Origin: Mycolicibacterium peregrinum
GTDB taxonomy: Bacteria; Actinomycetota; Actinomycetes; Mycobacteriales; Mycobacteriaceae
Length of the DNA stretch: 64,000 bases
Direction of reading: 5' to 3'
Assembly (NCBI RefSeq): GCF_001665785.1
Contig: NZ_LZSO01000031.1
Span: 310,001-374,000, forward strand
Of the stretch, positions 43,406-51,695 are shown in pieces. Every line of letters begins with the position of its first letter. The first letter of the stretch is position 1. Under the pieces are notes generated by a model. It had not been told where the DNA came from and searched no databases. It saw nothing but the letters and a program-made list of their open reading frames with translations. The position numbers were made by a program, and so were the translations under genes.

Positions 43406-44575
43406 ATGTCCACGCCTGTCAGCACGAGCGCCCGTCGCAATCTGTTCGATAACGACCACGAACTGTTCCGGGAGAGTTTCCGCCGTTTTCTCGACACCGA
43501 GGTCGTCCCGCATTACGACCAGTGGGAACGCGACGGCATCGTTCCCCGCGAGGTGTTCGGCTCCGCAGGCAAATCCGGGTTCCTCGGTATGGCGATCCCG
43601 GCAGAGTTCGGGGGTGGCGGCGTCCCCGACTTCCGCTTCAACACCGTCATCGCCGAGGAGGTCGCCAAGACCGGCACGGTCTCGTTCGGGATCAACCTGC
43701 ACAACGATGTGTGTCTGCCCTATTTCCTGGAGTACACCAACGAGGAGCAGAAGCGTCGCTGGCTACCCGGTCTCGCCTCCGGTGAGCTGATCGCCGCCGT
43801 CGCGATGACCGAGCCGGGAACCGGCTCGGATCTGGCCGGAATCAAGACGACGGCGACCCGCAGGGGTGATGACTACATCCTCAACGGCAGCAAGACCTTC
43901 ATCTCCAACGGGATCAACGCCGACCTGGTCATCGTCGCCGCCGTGATCGACGATGCACCCGAGGGGCGTCCGGGCCTGTCGCTGCTGATCGTCGAGCGCG
44001 ACACCCCGGGCTTCGATCGTGGCCGCAATCTTGAAAAGATCGGCATGCATGCCCAGGACACCGCCGAGCTGTTCTTCCACGACGCGCGCGTGCCGGTGGC
44101 CAACCTGCTCGGCGAACCCGGCGGTGGCCTCAAGGCCCTCAAAACCAACCTGGCTCAGGAACGTATGACCATCGCGGTCGCCGGGATCGCGTCAGCCAGG
44201 CAGGCACTGGACTGGGCAGTGGAATATGTGAAGCAGCGCAACGCCTTCGGCCGGACCATCGCAGACTTCCAGAACACCAAGTTCGTGCTGGCCAGTGTCA
44301 AGACCGAGACCGAGGTCGTGCAGACGTTCGTCGACGATTGCGTGCGCCAACTAGTCGATGGCACGCTGACCGCCGATCGGGCGGCCATGGCGAAATTGGC
44401 GGCCAGCGAACTGCAGGGCAGCGCGGTCGACCGGTGCCTGCAGTTGTTCGGCGGGTACGGCTACATGACCGAATACCCGATCGCGCGCGCCTATGTCGAC
44501 GCCCGCATCGGTCGTATCTACGGTGGCACCAGCGAGATCATGCGGCAGATCGTCAGCAAGTCGATGGGGTTGTGA
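43406..44575 (+). CDS. Acyl-CoA dehydrogenase (FadE, first of a pair)
   Basis: 389 residues. The FAD-binding AVAMTEPGTGSDLAGIKTTA and the C-terminal RIYGGTSEIMRQIV are typical. The MCAD-type catalytic Glu (YEGT) is replaced by Gly; a Glu in LAQERMTIAVAGIA is at the alternative IVD/LCAD position. In-frame ATGs at 43382 and 43391 lie inside the operator, so 43406 is preferred. The second FadE starts 2 bp downstream; paired FadEs often form heteromers acting on bulky or branched acyl-CoAs, as in sterol side-chain degradation. Confidence 0.92.
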   Translation: MSTPVSTSARRNLFDNDHELFRESFRRFLDTEVVPHYDQWERDGIVPREVFGSAGKSGFLGMAIPAEFGGGGVPDFRFNTVIAEEVAKTGTVSFGINLHNDVCLPYFLEYTNEEQKRRWLPGLASGELIAAVAMTEPGTGSDLAGIKTTATRRGDDYILNGSKTFISNGINADLVIVAAVIDDAPEGRPGLSLLIVERDTPGFDRGRNLEKIGMHAQDTAELFFHDARVPVANLLGEPGGGLKALKTNLAQERMTIAVAGIASARQALDWAVEYVKQRNAFGRTIADFQNTKFVLASVKTETEVVQTFVDDCVRQLVDGTLTADRAAMAKLAASELQGSAVDRCLQLFGGYGYMTEYPIARAYVDARIGRIYGGTSEIMRQIVSKSMGL

Positions 44576-44577
44576 GC

Positions 44578-45717
44578 ATGCGGCGCGACCTCTTCGATGA
44601 CGAGCACGAGCAGTTCCGGGAAATGGTGCGTGCCTTCCTGATCAAGGAGGCGGTGCCGCATTCGGAGGCCTGGGAGTCCGCAGGCATGGTCGACCGCGAG
44701 TTCTGGCGTACTGCGGCGGCCCAGGGGCTGGTCGGCTTCGCCGCCTCCGAGGCGCACGGTGGGGCGGGGCAAGCCGACTTCCGGTTCAACGTCGTGCTGG
44801 ACGAGGAGGTGGTGCGTACCGGTGCTGTCGGAGACGGGTTTTCGCTGACCAACGACATCGTCCTGCCGTATTTCTTGGAGCTCACCACTGATGAGCAGGT
44901 CGACAGGTGGGTGCCCGGCATCGTCGACGGGTCGCAGGTGATCGCCATTGCGATGAGCGAGCCGGGGACGGGATCGGATCTGCGTGCCATGACCACCACC
45001 GCGCGCCGGGACGGGGACAACTGGCTGGTCACCGGCACTAAGACGTTCATCACCAACGGCCTACAGGCCGATCTGGTGATCGTGTGCGCCCGGATCCCGG
45101 AGCCCGACGGCGGCGGTTTTGGTCTCTTCGTCGTCGAGGCCGGCCAGGACGGTTTCGAACGCGGCCGCAAGCTGGAGAAGATCGGGCGCCGCGCGCAAGA
45201 CACCGCCGAACTGTTCTTCCACGACGTCCGGGTCAAGCCCGCCAACGTCCTGGGCGAGCCAGGCAAGGGACTGCGCTACATGATGGCCAACCTGTCCCAG
45301 GAACGGCTGTCGATGGCGGTCACAGCCGTAGCGAGCGCCGAGCATGCGCTCTCGATCGCGTTGGACTATGCCAAGGAGCGTAAGGCATTCGGACAACCGA
45401 TCGGAAGTTTCCAGGCGAACCGGTTCACCCTGGCCGAGTTGGCCACCAAGGTGCAGATCGCGCGGGTCTATATCGACCGATGCGTCCAGTTGCACTGCGC
45501 CGGAGAGCTTTCCGCCGCGGACGCCGCCGGCGCGAAGTTTTGGTCGACTGAACTGGAGTTCGAGGTCCTGGACACCTGCCTGCAGTTGCATGGCGGATAC
45601 GGATATATCGAAGAATACGAAGTGGCGCGGCGTTGGCGAGACTGTCGAGTTCAGCGTATTTACGGCGGCACCAACGAGATCATGCGCGAGATTGTCGGCC
45701 GGTCGCTGGGACTGTAG
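44578..45717 (+). CDS. Acyl-CoA dehydrogenase (FadE, second of a pair)
   Basis: 379 residues, closely similar to the preceding FadE in layout (FDDEHEQFREMVRAFL; AIAMSEPGTGSDLRAMTTTA; GTKTFITNG; YGYIEEYEVARRWRD; RIYGGTNEIMREIV). The alternative Glu occurs in LSQERLSMAVTAVAS. It starts just after the first FadE (an overlapping GTG at 44572 is an alternative start). It probably forms a heterocomplex with its neighbour. The pair resembles FadE17/FadE18, members of the Mce3R-controlled set in M. tuberculosis. Confidence 0.92.
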   Translation: MRRDLFDDEHEQFREMVRAFLIKEAVPHSEAWESAGMVDREFWRTAAAQGLVGFAASEAHGGAGQADFRFNVVLDEEVVRTGAVGDGFSLTNDIVLPYFLELTTDEQVDRWVPGIVDGSQVIAIAMSEPGTGSDLRAMTTTARRDGDNWLVTGTKTFITNGLQADLVIVCARIPEPDGGGFGLFVVEAGQDGFERGRKLEKIGRRAQDTAELFFHDVRVKPANVLGEPGKGLRYMMANLSQERLSMAVTAVASAEHALSIALDYAKERKAFGQPIGSFQANRFTLAELATKVQIARVYIDRCVQLHCAGELSAADAAGAKFWSTELEFEVLDTCLQLHGGYGYIEEYEVARRWRDCRVQRIYGGTNEIMREIVGRSLGL

Positions 45718-45745
45718 TCCGCGCCCGACTTCTACCAATAGTCCA

Positions 45746-45758
45746 TACATGGCGTATG
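45746..45758 (+). promoter_or_regulatory. Single 13-bp element at the nitroreductase promoter
   Basis: TACATGGCGTATG; its last four bases plus GT form TATGGT (-10), predicting a start near 45767. With flanking bases it is also a palindrome (CCATAC-N5-GTATGG). The upstream 13 bases do not match well. Confidence 0.6.
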
Positions 45759-45816
45759 GTTCCGTCGCCGGGCCAGCAGTAGCGTAGCGCGAACAACAGA
45801 TCGGGGAATCTCCTTT

Positions 45817-46509
45817 ATGACAACACATTCCACCACACAGTCGAGCATCCTTGCGGATCTCATGTACCGCCGTTGGAGCTGCCGCGGGTTTCTCTCCGAG
45901 CCTGTGCCGCGCGATGTGATCGATCAGATAATCGACATCGCGCGTCGCACACCATCGTGGTGCAACACCCAGCCGTGGCACCTGCACGTCACATCGGGTC
46001 CGGCTACGGACAAGTTCCGGACCAGTTTGGCCGACAGCTGGGCTGGTGACCCGCGGTTGCATACGGACTTCGAATTTCCGGCCTCGTACGAGGGGGACTA
46101 TCTGGAGCGGCGGCGCGCCAGCGGATGGCAACTCTATGAGGCGCTGGGGGTCGAAAGAGGGGACCGCGCGGCTTCGGCGCGTGAGATGCTTCGCAACTTC
46201 GAGTTCTTCGGCGCGCCACACGTCGCCATCGTGACGGCACCCGCATCGCTCGGTGTCTACGGAGCTGTCGACTGCGGACTGTTCGTGCAGAGCTTCCTGC
46301 TGGCCGCACAGAGCTACGGGGTGGCCGCCGTGCCGCAGGCGGCGCTGGCCAGCCACTCGCACTTCATCCGCGAACATTTCGACCTGCCCAGCGATCGCAA
46401 AGTACTGTTGGGCATTTCGTTCGGTTATCCCGATATGGACCATCCGGCCAACTCGTATCGGACACCGCGTCGGGCGGTCGAGGACGTCGTCACGTGGACC
46501 GAGGCGTGA
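45817..46509 (+). CDS. Nitroreductase-family flavoprotein
   Basis: 230 residues. The FMN-binding opening YRRWSCRGFLSEPVP and IDIARRTPSWCNTQPWHLHV and the later GVAAVPQAALASHSHFIREHF and GISFGYPDMDHPAN define the NfsA/FRP fold. It probably uses NAD(P)H to reduce an enone, quinone or nitro group; enone reduction would suit this island. It is followed by a hydrolase that overlaps its stop. Confidence 0.85.
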   Translation: MTTHSTTQSSILADLMYRRWSCRGFLSEPVPRDVIDQIIDIARRTPSWCNTQPWHLHVTSGPATDKFRTSLADSWAGDPRLHTDFEFPASYEGDYLERRRASGWQLYEALGVERGDRAASAREMLRNFEFFGAPHVAIVTAPASLGVYGAVDCGLFVQSFLLAAQSYGVAAVPQAALASHSHFIREHFDLPSDRKVLLGISFGYPDMDHPANSYRTPRRAVEDVVTWTEA

Positions 46510-47303
46510 ACTCGTTTGTCGATGTGGGTGAGGGTGTCCGGCTACGGACGCGGATACTCGGCGTCGGTAAACCGGTATTACTGATTCACGGATGGACCCT
46601 CGCGCACGAGGTCTGGGATCGCCCCATGCAGGTGCTTGCCGCCGCAGGCCATCAGGTCATCGCCATTGATCTGCGCGGCCACGGGGAATCCGATGCTCCG
46701 CTGGACGGTTATCACGTCGAGCAGTTGGCCGCCGACGCCGCCGCAGTATTGCGCGCGTACGAGGCAGAATCCGCCACTGTGGTCGGATGGTCGCTCGGCG
46801 GTCTGGCGGCCTTGCGAATGGCTTATGCCTTCCCCGAGTTGGTGTCCAAAGTCGTGACAGTGGCCTCGGTGGGTGCGGCCCATGTCCGACATGAAGCCTA
46901 TCCCTACGGGGCTCCGGCAGGGGAGGCTGCCGAGTCTGCGTTGCGGAGTTTCGAGTTCGCTGATCGGGTCAGGTTCCGCCGGAAGGCGATCGGGGACCTC
47001 TTCAAGGATGCTCCTGCCCCGGATGTGTTGGATTGGCTGCACCGGATCTCGTTGCGGACGCCTGGCTGGGTGGCCGACGCGTGCCTGTCGACACTGTTTC
47101 GGACCGAGCAGACCGCGTTGCTCAAAGACATCGCCGTTCCGGTCGCCCAGATAATCGGAAGCCACGACCCGGGCCTGTCCGTCGATGGTGCGCGCTGGGT
47201 CCAGCAGCAGGTCGAGGGCCGGCTGATCGAGCTCGATTGTGGTCACTATCCGATGCTGGAGTGCGCTGACGACTTCGACGTGGCGTTACTGTCCGTAATT
47301 TGA
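46506..47303 (+). CDS. Alpha/beta-hydrolase
   Basis: 265 residues. VLLIHGWTLAHEVWD (oxyanion HG), IDLRGHGESDAP, the nucleophile elbow VVGWSLGGLAAL (Ser about 97), Asp in IIGSHDPGL and His in DCGHYPMLE complete the triad. It is placed between nitroreductase and BVMO2, so it is the best candidate for cleaving the ester made by the monooxygenase. The GTG at 46506 overlaps the upstream stop; another GTG lies four codons earlier. Confidence 0.85.
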   Translation: MNSFVDVGEGVRLRTRILGVGKPVLLIHGWTLAHEVWDRPMQVLAAAGHQVIAIDLRGHGESDAPLDGYHVEQLAADAAAVLRAYEAESATVVGWSLGGLAALRMAYAFPELVSKVVTVASVGAAHVRHEAYPYGAPAGEAAESALRSFEFADRVRFRRKAIGDLFKDAPAPDVLDWLHRISLRTPGWVADACLSTLFRTEQTALLKDIAVPVAQIIGSHDPGLSVDGARWVQQQVEGRLIELDCGHYPMLECADDFDVALLSVI

Positions 47304-47369
47304 CGGCTTGTGCTTCAAACGCTGTCTCCCACAGTACCTTTCGCAACGTGATCAACGGACCAACCCATT

Positions 47370-47395
47370 GACACCACGTATGAACGCTCTGTATG
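47370..47395 (+). promoter_or_regulatory. Tandem 13-bp elements at the BVMO2 promoter
   Basis: GACACCACGTATG (47370-47382) is followed directly by AACGCTCTGTATG (47383-47395). TATG plus GT gives the -10 box TATGGT, six bases before the ATG at 47404, so leaderless. A further CGTATG overlaps the start codon. Confidence 0.75.
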
Positions 47396-47403
47396 GTCAA
47401 CGT

Positions 47404-49362
47404 ATGCACAATGGCACCGATCCGTTCTCGCAGCTGGCGTCGTTGACCGACGTCGAGCTGTCGACCCTGCTGCAGTCGGCTAATATCCCGACCCTGCTGG
47501 CGACGCTGGCGCATCTGACCGGCGAGGATCGGTGGATTCGGGCGCCGTACACCCCGACGCCTCGGCGTGATATCGACGACCATGACGACGGCGGCCTTCC
47601 CGCCGACGTTGTCCAAGAGATCCGCGACGGAGCGTTCATGGTGTTGAGGGAGCTGCGCGATGGTGTGCGCACCCCGGCTTCAGAGCCGACGCCCGAACGG
47701 CTGGTGCGAATCCTCGAGGTGTCGGTCGGCGAATCTCTACCTGCCGATTACGGCCGGCTTCTCGGCGAGGAACTGGGTATCTATCCTCGCAGTGGCGTGC
47801 CGCAGGCCCCCGCCGAAGTCCGTAGCGCGTTCCACGTCGCGATCATCGGCGCGGGGCTGTCTGGGCTGTGCCTGGCGATCCGGCTGGAACAGGCCGGTAT
47901 CGGCTTCACCGTGTTCGAGAAGAACGACGATGTCGGCGGAACGTGGGAGGAGAACATCTATCCGGGGTGTGGCGTGGACACGCCGAGTCACCTGTATTGC
48001 TTCTCGTTCGACCAGAACCCCGACTGGACGCGATATTTCGTGCACCGCGATGAGTTGGCAGCCTACTGGAGTGAGGTGGCCGACCGTTGGGGTGTGCGCC
48101 GGCATATCCGGTTCGGCACCACGGTGGAATCGACCCGGTTCGATGAGGATACGTTGCGTTGGCAGGTCTGCGTCAACGGTCCCGACGGCACGGTCGAGGT
48201 GATCGAAGCCAACGCTGTCGTCAGCGCGGTTGGTCTGTTGAATCAACCTGCGCTGCCGAAGATTGCGGGTATCGACTCATTCGAGGGCCCGTGCCTGCAC
48301 ACTGCGCGCTGGGACCGTTCGGTCGACCTGACCGGTAAACGGGTGGCAGTGGTGGGCACCGGCGCCAGCGCCATGCAGTTCGTTCCGGTCGCAGCCGAGA
48401 CCGCCGCCGCGGTCACGGTGTTCCAGCGCTCGCCGCAGTGGGCGATGCCGCACCCCAACCAGTCCCGGGAGGTGCCCGACGCAGTTCGCAAGCTGCATCG
48501 GCACATTCCGCACTATCTCGGCTGGTACCGGCTTCGGGTTTTCTGGCGGATGGGGGACCGGCTGCACAGCCTGCTGCAGGTGGACAAGGGCTACGAGCAT
48601 CCCGACCGCGCCATCAACAAGGGCAACGACGCGCTGCGCAAGATGCTCACCAGTTACATCCAGACACAACTGGATGCCCGCCCCGATCTGATCGAAAAGA
48701 GCCTGCCGGACTACCCGGTGTACGGCAAGCGGCTGCTCATCGATCACGGTTGGTACTCCACGATCCGCCGGGACAACGTGCGCCTGGTCACCGATCCGAT
48801 CGATCGCATAACTCCCGTCGGGATCCGAATGGTCGACGGTGCCGAGCAGCGGTTCGATGTCATCACGTTTGCAACAGGTTTTGATGCGGTCAACGTACTT
48901 GGCTCGATTGACGTCTACGGGCGTGGCGGTCGCTCGCTGCACGAGCAGTGGGGCGCCGACGACGGCCGGGCCTATCTCGGTATCTCGGTTCCCGGATTCC
49001 CCAACTTCTTCTGCCTATATGGACCGAACACGAACACCGGCCACGGCGGCACGGTCATCGCTGGTACCGAGATGCAGGTGCAGTATGTGACACACCTGAT
49101 CGCGCGGATGATCGACGACGATCTGGCAACCGTGGAGGTGCGCCAAGACGTCTTCGACGCCTACGACCAAGAACTGGGCGACGTTCTCGCGAATTCGATC
49201 TGGACGCACCCGGGGATGAGCACCTACTACCGGAACTCCAAGGGTCGCGTAGTGACCAACAGTCCGTGGAAGTACATCGACTACTGGCGCCGCACCCATG
49301 AACCCAGGCTCGAGGAGTTCAGCGTCGCCCGCGCCGTATCGAGCCTTCAGTCGCACACGTGA
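47404..49362 (+). CDS. Baeyer-Villiger monooxygenase, HAPMO-like (BVMO2)
   Basis: 652 residues. It has the same N-terminal extension type as BVMO1 (IPTLLATLAHLTGEDRWIR), FAD motif VAIIGAGLSGLCLAIRL near 145, fingerprint FEGPCLHTARWD, and NADPH motif VAVVGTGASAMQFVPVA. The overall residue pattern is parallel to BVMO1 but clearly divergent, so a different ketone or a different step is likely. The ATG at 47404 fits the leaderless promoter geometry. Confidence 0.91.
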   Translation: MHNGTDPFSQLASLTDVELSTLLQSANIPTLLATLAHLTGEDRWIRAPYTPTPRRDIDDHDDGGLPADVVQEIRDGAFMVLRELRDGVRTPASEPTPERLVRILEVSVGESLPADYGRLLGEELGIYPRSGVPQAPAEVRSAFHVAIIGAGLSGLCLAIRLEQAGIGFTVFEKNDDVGGTWEENIYPGCGVDTPSHLYCFSFDQNPDWTRYFVHRDELAAYWSEVADRWGVRRHIRFGTTVESTRFDEDTLRWQVCVNGPDGTVEVIEANAVVSAVGLLNQPALPKIAGIDSFEGPCLHTARWDRSVDLTGKRVAVVGTGASAMQFVPVAAETAAAVTVFQRSPQWAMPHPNQSREVPDAVRKLHRHIPHYLGWYRLRVFWRMGDRLHSLLQVDKGYEHPDRAINKGNDALRKMLTSYIQTQLDARPDLIEKSLPDYPVYGKRLLIDHGWYSTIRRDNVRLVTDPIDRITPVGIRMVDGAEQRFDVITFATGFDAVNVLGSIDVYGRGGRSLHEQWGADDGRAYLGISVPGFPNFFCLYGPNTNTGHGGTVIAGTEMQVQYVTHLIARMIDDDLATVEVRQDVFDAYDQELGDVLANSIWTHPGMSTYYRNSKGRVVTNSPWKYIDYWRRTHEPRLEEFSVARAVSSLQSHT

Positions 49363-49391
49363 GACCATGGGCCTGCAAACCGGGGCGGCAA

Positions 49392-49404
49392 TACATGGGT
49401 GATG
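49392..49404 (+). promoter_or_regulatory. Degenerate 13-bp element upstream of the double TetR gene
   Basis: TACATGGGTGATG matches the nitroreductase element at ten of 13 positions, but the would-be -10 lacks the initial TA. It is about 90 bp before the TetR start. An inverted repeat GTGTC-AAAC-GACAC follows at 49411-49424. Possible autoregulation. Confidence 0.35.
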
Positions 49405-49480
49405 GTTACCGTGTCAAACGACACATCATGAAGCGGCCTTTGTCCGAACGGGATGACCAGTCACTGTATCCATACACTGT

Positions 49481-49486
49481 TATTCT
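49481..49486 (+). promoter_or_regulatory. -10 element of the double TetR gene, leaderless GTG
   Basis: TATTCT ends six bases before the GTG start. The preceding TGTATCCATACA (49466-49477) is a short inverted repeat overlapping the -35 to -10 interval. Confidence 0.5.
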
Positions 49487-49492
49487 GGACCA

Positions 49493-50809
49493 GTGAAACC
49501 AACGCTTCCCGTTCGGCAACGTCCCCGGTCGCACAGCGGCGCAGGTAATGCTGAACGAGCCATCTTCGCCGCACTGGAGGAGTTGCTCGCCGAAACGTCC
49601 TTTCAAGACGTCACTGTCGCGCAGATCATCAAGCGCGCCAAGCTGTCCCGCGCGAACTTCTACCACTACTTCGCGTCCAAGTATGACGTGTTGGTGGCGA
49701 TGGTGGCGCGATTGCTCGATGAGGCCTACTCGCACGGTCCTTGGGAATTCGGCGAGGGGAAGTCTCGGGAGCGTGCCATGGACGCTTCGCTGCGCCGGAC
49801 CATCGAGATGTGGACCGAGCATGGCGCGGTGGTCTGTGCGGCGGTCGAGCACATGCACGGTAATCCTGCTCTGGCTGCGGCATGGAACCAGATGCTGGAG
49901 CGTTTCGTCACCGCCATCGCCGAGCAGATCACCTACGAACGCGAACGAGGCAAGGCGCCCGTCGGTGATGCGGCGCCGGACTTGATCGCAAGAGTGTTGG
50001 TGTGCGGGCTGGAGCGGTCGTTCTACGTGGGAGCGCTCGCACTGGACCCGCGGATTCCCGACGCCGAATCGGCGGTCGAATCAATCGTCGAGCTGGTTTT
50101 CGCGGCGACGTATGGCACCAAACGGCCGGCGTCGCGGCTGCGTCGGAGGGTCAAACCGAAACCCAAGGCGTCATCGATTCCGGTACCACTGGACCGTCCC
50201 GAACCGGAATCCGACACCGCCCCGACTCCGGCAGAACCCGACATGGCGGCGGGAATCCTTAATGCGATGACTGCAGTACTCGCTGAACGGTCGCTAGACG
50301 AGTTGAGTGTCGCCGAAGTCCTCACCGCGGCGAATGCGTCTCGCGCATCGTTCTATTTCTACTTCAGCAGCAAGGAGGACGCGTTCGTCGCGCTGTTCCG
50401 GAGCGCTTCCGAGGTCATTGCGGCCGGCTTTGAAGTGCTCGCCGAGGCCGATCGGTCCGATCCGGCAGAGGTAGAAAAGGTCATTACCGAGTGGCTGAGC
50501 TATGACACCGAGACATTGGCGGTGGCGCGCAATGCGATTCACGAATGGCCCAGACGGCCCGAGCTGCGTGAGCTGTACCTGGCGACGATCACCAGGATGA
50601 CCGATGCGCTGGAAGCGGTGATCGAAGCCGACCGGGAGAGCGGTATCGCCATCGAGGGTCCCCCGGCCGCGCAGTTGGCGGCGGTGCTGATGTGGACCTT
50701 CGAGCGTAGTTTCGCCGGCGCGATGGCCGGTGAGGCGCACCTGGGTGACACTGACGAGTTGGCCGTCTTCCTGGCCAAGTTGTTGAATGCTGTGGTTTAC
50801 GGGCGCTGA
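49493..50809 (+). CDS. Double-domain TetR regulator (Mce3R-like)
   Basis: 438 residues containing two complete TetR units. HTH1 is at about residues 20-65 (ETSFQDVTVAQIIKRAKLSRANFYHYFASKYDVL), and HTH2 at about 255-300 (ERSLDELSVAEVLTAANASRASFYFYFSSKEDAFV), joined by a Lys/Pro-rich linker after the first ligand domain. The known protein with this build is Mce3R (Rv1963c), which lies upstream of mce3. Here too it precedes an mce operon. It most likely reads the 13-bp direct repeats found at the surrounding promoters; two non-equivalent HTHs suit a direct, non-palindromic site. Confidence 0.9.
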   Translation: MKPTLPVRQRPRSHSGAGNAERAIFAALEELLAETSFQDVTVAQIIKRAKLSRANFYHYFASKYDVLVAMVARLLDEAYSHGPWEFGEGKSRERAMDASLRRTIEMWTEHGAVVCAAVEHMHGNPALAAAWNQMLERFVTAIAEQITYERERGKAPVGDAAPDLIARVLVCGLERSFYVGALALDPRIPDAESAVESIVELVFAATYGTKRPASRLRRRVKPKPKASSIPVPLDRPEPESDTAPTPAEPDMAAGILNAMTAVLAERSLDELSVAEVLTAANASRASFYFYFSSKEDAFVALFRSASEVIAAGFEVLAEADRSDPAEVEKVITEWLSYDTETLAVARNAIHEWPRRPELRELYLATITRMTDALEAVIEADRESGIAIEGPPAAQLAAVLMWTFERSFAGAMAGEAHLGDTDELAVFLAKLLNAVVYGR

Positions 50810-50889
50810 TATCGCGCCGGTGCCAAGCCAGAAACTAACGTTTCCGTCAACGTAGCAAATTTCTTCGCCGTTTATAGTCAGGCTGTCTG

Positions 50890-50902
50890 AACATCATGTA
50901 TG
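50890..50902 (+). promoter_or_regulatory. 13-bp element at the promoter of the secreted protein gene
   Basis: AACATCATGTATG; TATG plus TT gives TATGTT (-10), six bases before the ATG at 50911. A weak second copy (GTCAGGCTGTCTG) lies immediately upstream at 50877-50889. Confidence 0.6.
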
Positions 50903-50910
50903 TTCGGTCC

Positions 50911-51522
50911 ATGCGTTTCTGGAGTTGTGCCGTAAGGCTCTCAAAAGCACTGCTGTGTAAGGGTGTTGCTGTCGCCGGCCCGCTCGCAGCGATGCTGGTC
51001 GCGTTGACGCTGCTGTCCGGCAGTTACACGGCGGCGGCCGAACCCGCGCCGGCCGCGGTCAGTCCATTCCCCGACATCGATTACTACGATCGGGTAGACG
51101 CACTGCCGTTCGCCGTCCCTGGTGGGGTGTGGTTTCTGACCCCCAACGGACAGAACTGCGGTATCTGGCGGCGCGGGAGCTTTGGTTGTGCGGGCCCCAT
51201 TCCGGGTGCTCCGCAGGGGACGCAGCATATCGGGTGGATCGACGGCGACCGTGCCGTCCACTATGACTGGACGGTCGCGGTGCGGTTCCCGAACTCGCAG
51301 GCGCAACTTCCGTTGAGTCCGTTTACCGCGATCACGCACGAGGGGACCACCTGCGCCATCACGCCGGCCGGTGGAACCTACTGCGAGCGCGGGCCGTTGC
51401 GCTTTCTCATCGAGGCGACCAAGACCTGGCTGTCCGCTTCGTGGATGGATCTCAGCTGGACCGAATTGGGGCCGGCATCGTGCAGCCCGCCTGACAACCC
51501 AGGCGGGCCCTGCTACAGCTGA
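50911..51522 (+). CDS. Secreted protein upstream of the mce operon
   Basis: 203 residues. A long N-terminal signal sequence (VAGPLAAMLVALTLLSG, cleavage near AAA-EP) precedes a domain with six cysteines (QNCGIW, GCAGP, TTCAITPAGGTYC, ASCSPPDNPGGPCYS). No enzyme motif is recognised. An earlier in-frame ATG at 50896 falls within the operator; 50911 is supported by the leaderless geometry. Shared control with mce suggests a role in substrate capture outside the cell. Confidence 0.7.
   Translation: MRFWSCAVRLSKALLCKGVAVAGPLAAMLVALTLLSGSYTAAAEPAPAAVSPFPDIDYYDRVDALPFAVPGGVWFLTPNGQNCGIWRRGSFGCAGPIPGAPQGTQHIGWIDGDRAVHYDWTVAVRFPNSQAQLPLSPFTAITHEGTTCAITPAGGTYCERGPLRFLIEATKTWLSASWMDLSWTELGPASCSPPDNPGGPCYS
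51485..51508 (+). terminator. GC-rich hairpin at the end of the secreted protein gene
   Basis: GCCCGCCTG and CAGGCGGGC form a perfect nine-base stem with a six-base loop, located inside the last codons. No U tract follows. It could reduce read-through toward mce. Confidence 0.4.
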
Positions 51523-51568
51523 TTGCGCGCGGCGTCAGCAACGAAAATGCTGAGCCGGACTAACTGAC

Positions 51569-51594
51569 CATACGCAATGTACATACGTAGTGTA
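51569..51594. promoter_or_regulatory. Tandem 13-bp elements upstream of the mce operon, inverted orientation
   Basis: On the plus strand CATACGCAATGTA (51569-51581) is followed by CATACGTAGTGTA (51582-51594). These are reverse complements of the gene-sense element at the other promoters. TACTGT (51593-51598) can serve as the mce -10. On the minus strand, TATGGT (51572-51567) has the exact promoter geometry seen elsewhere, pointing away from mce. Confidence 0.75.
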
Positions 51595-51695
51595 CTGTGA
51601 ACCGGAATCAACGTGGCGTGGAACACACTCACGCGGGTGCTGTGAGGCGCCGAACCATAACGAGCGCTACCGACACGTGGAGGGAAGAGCGCTAG

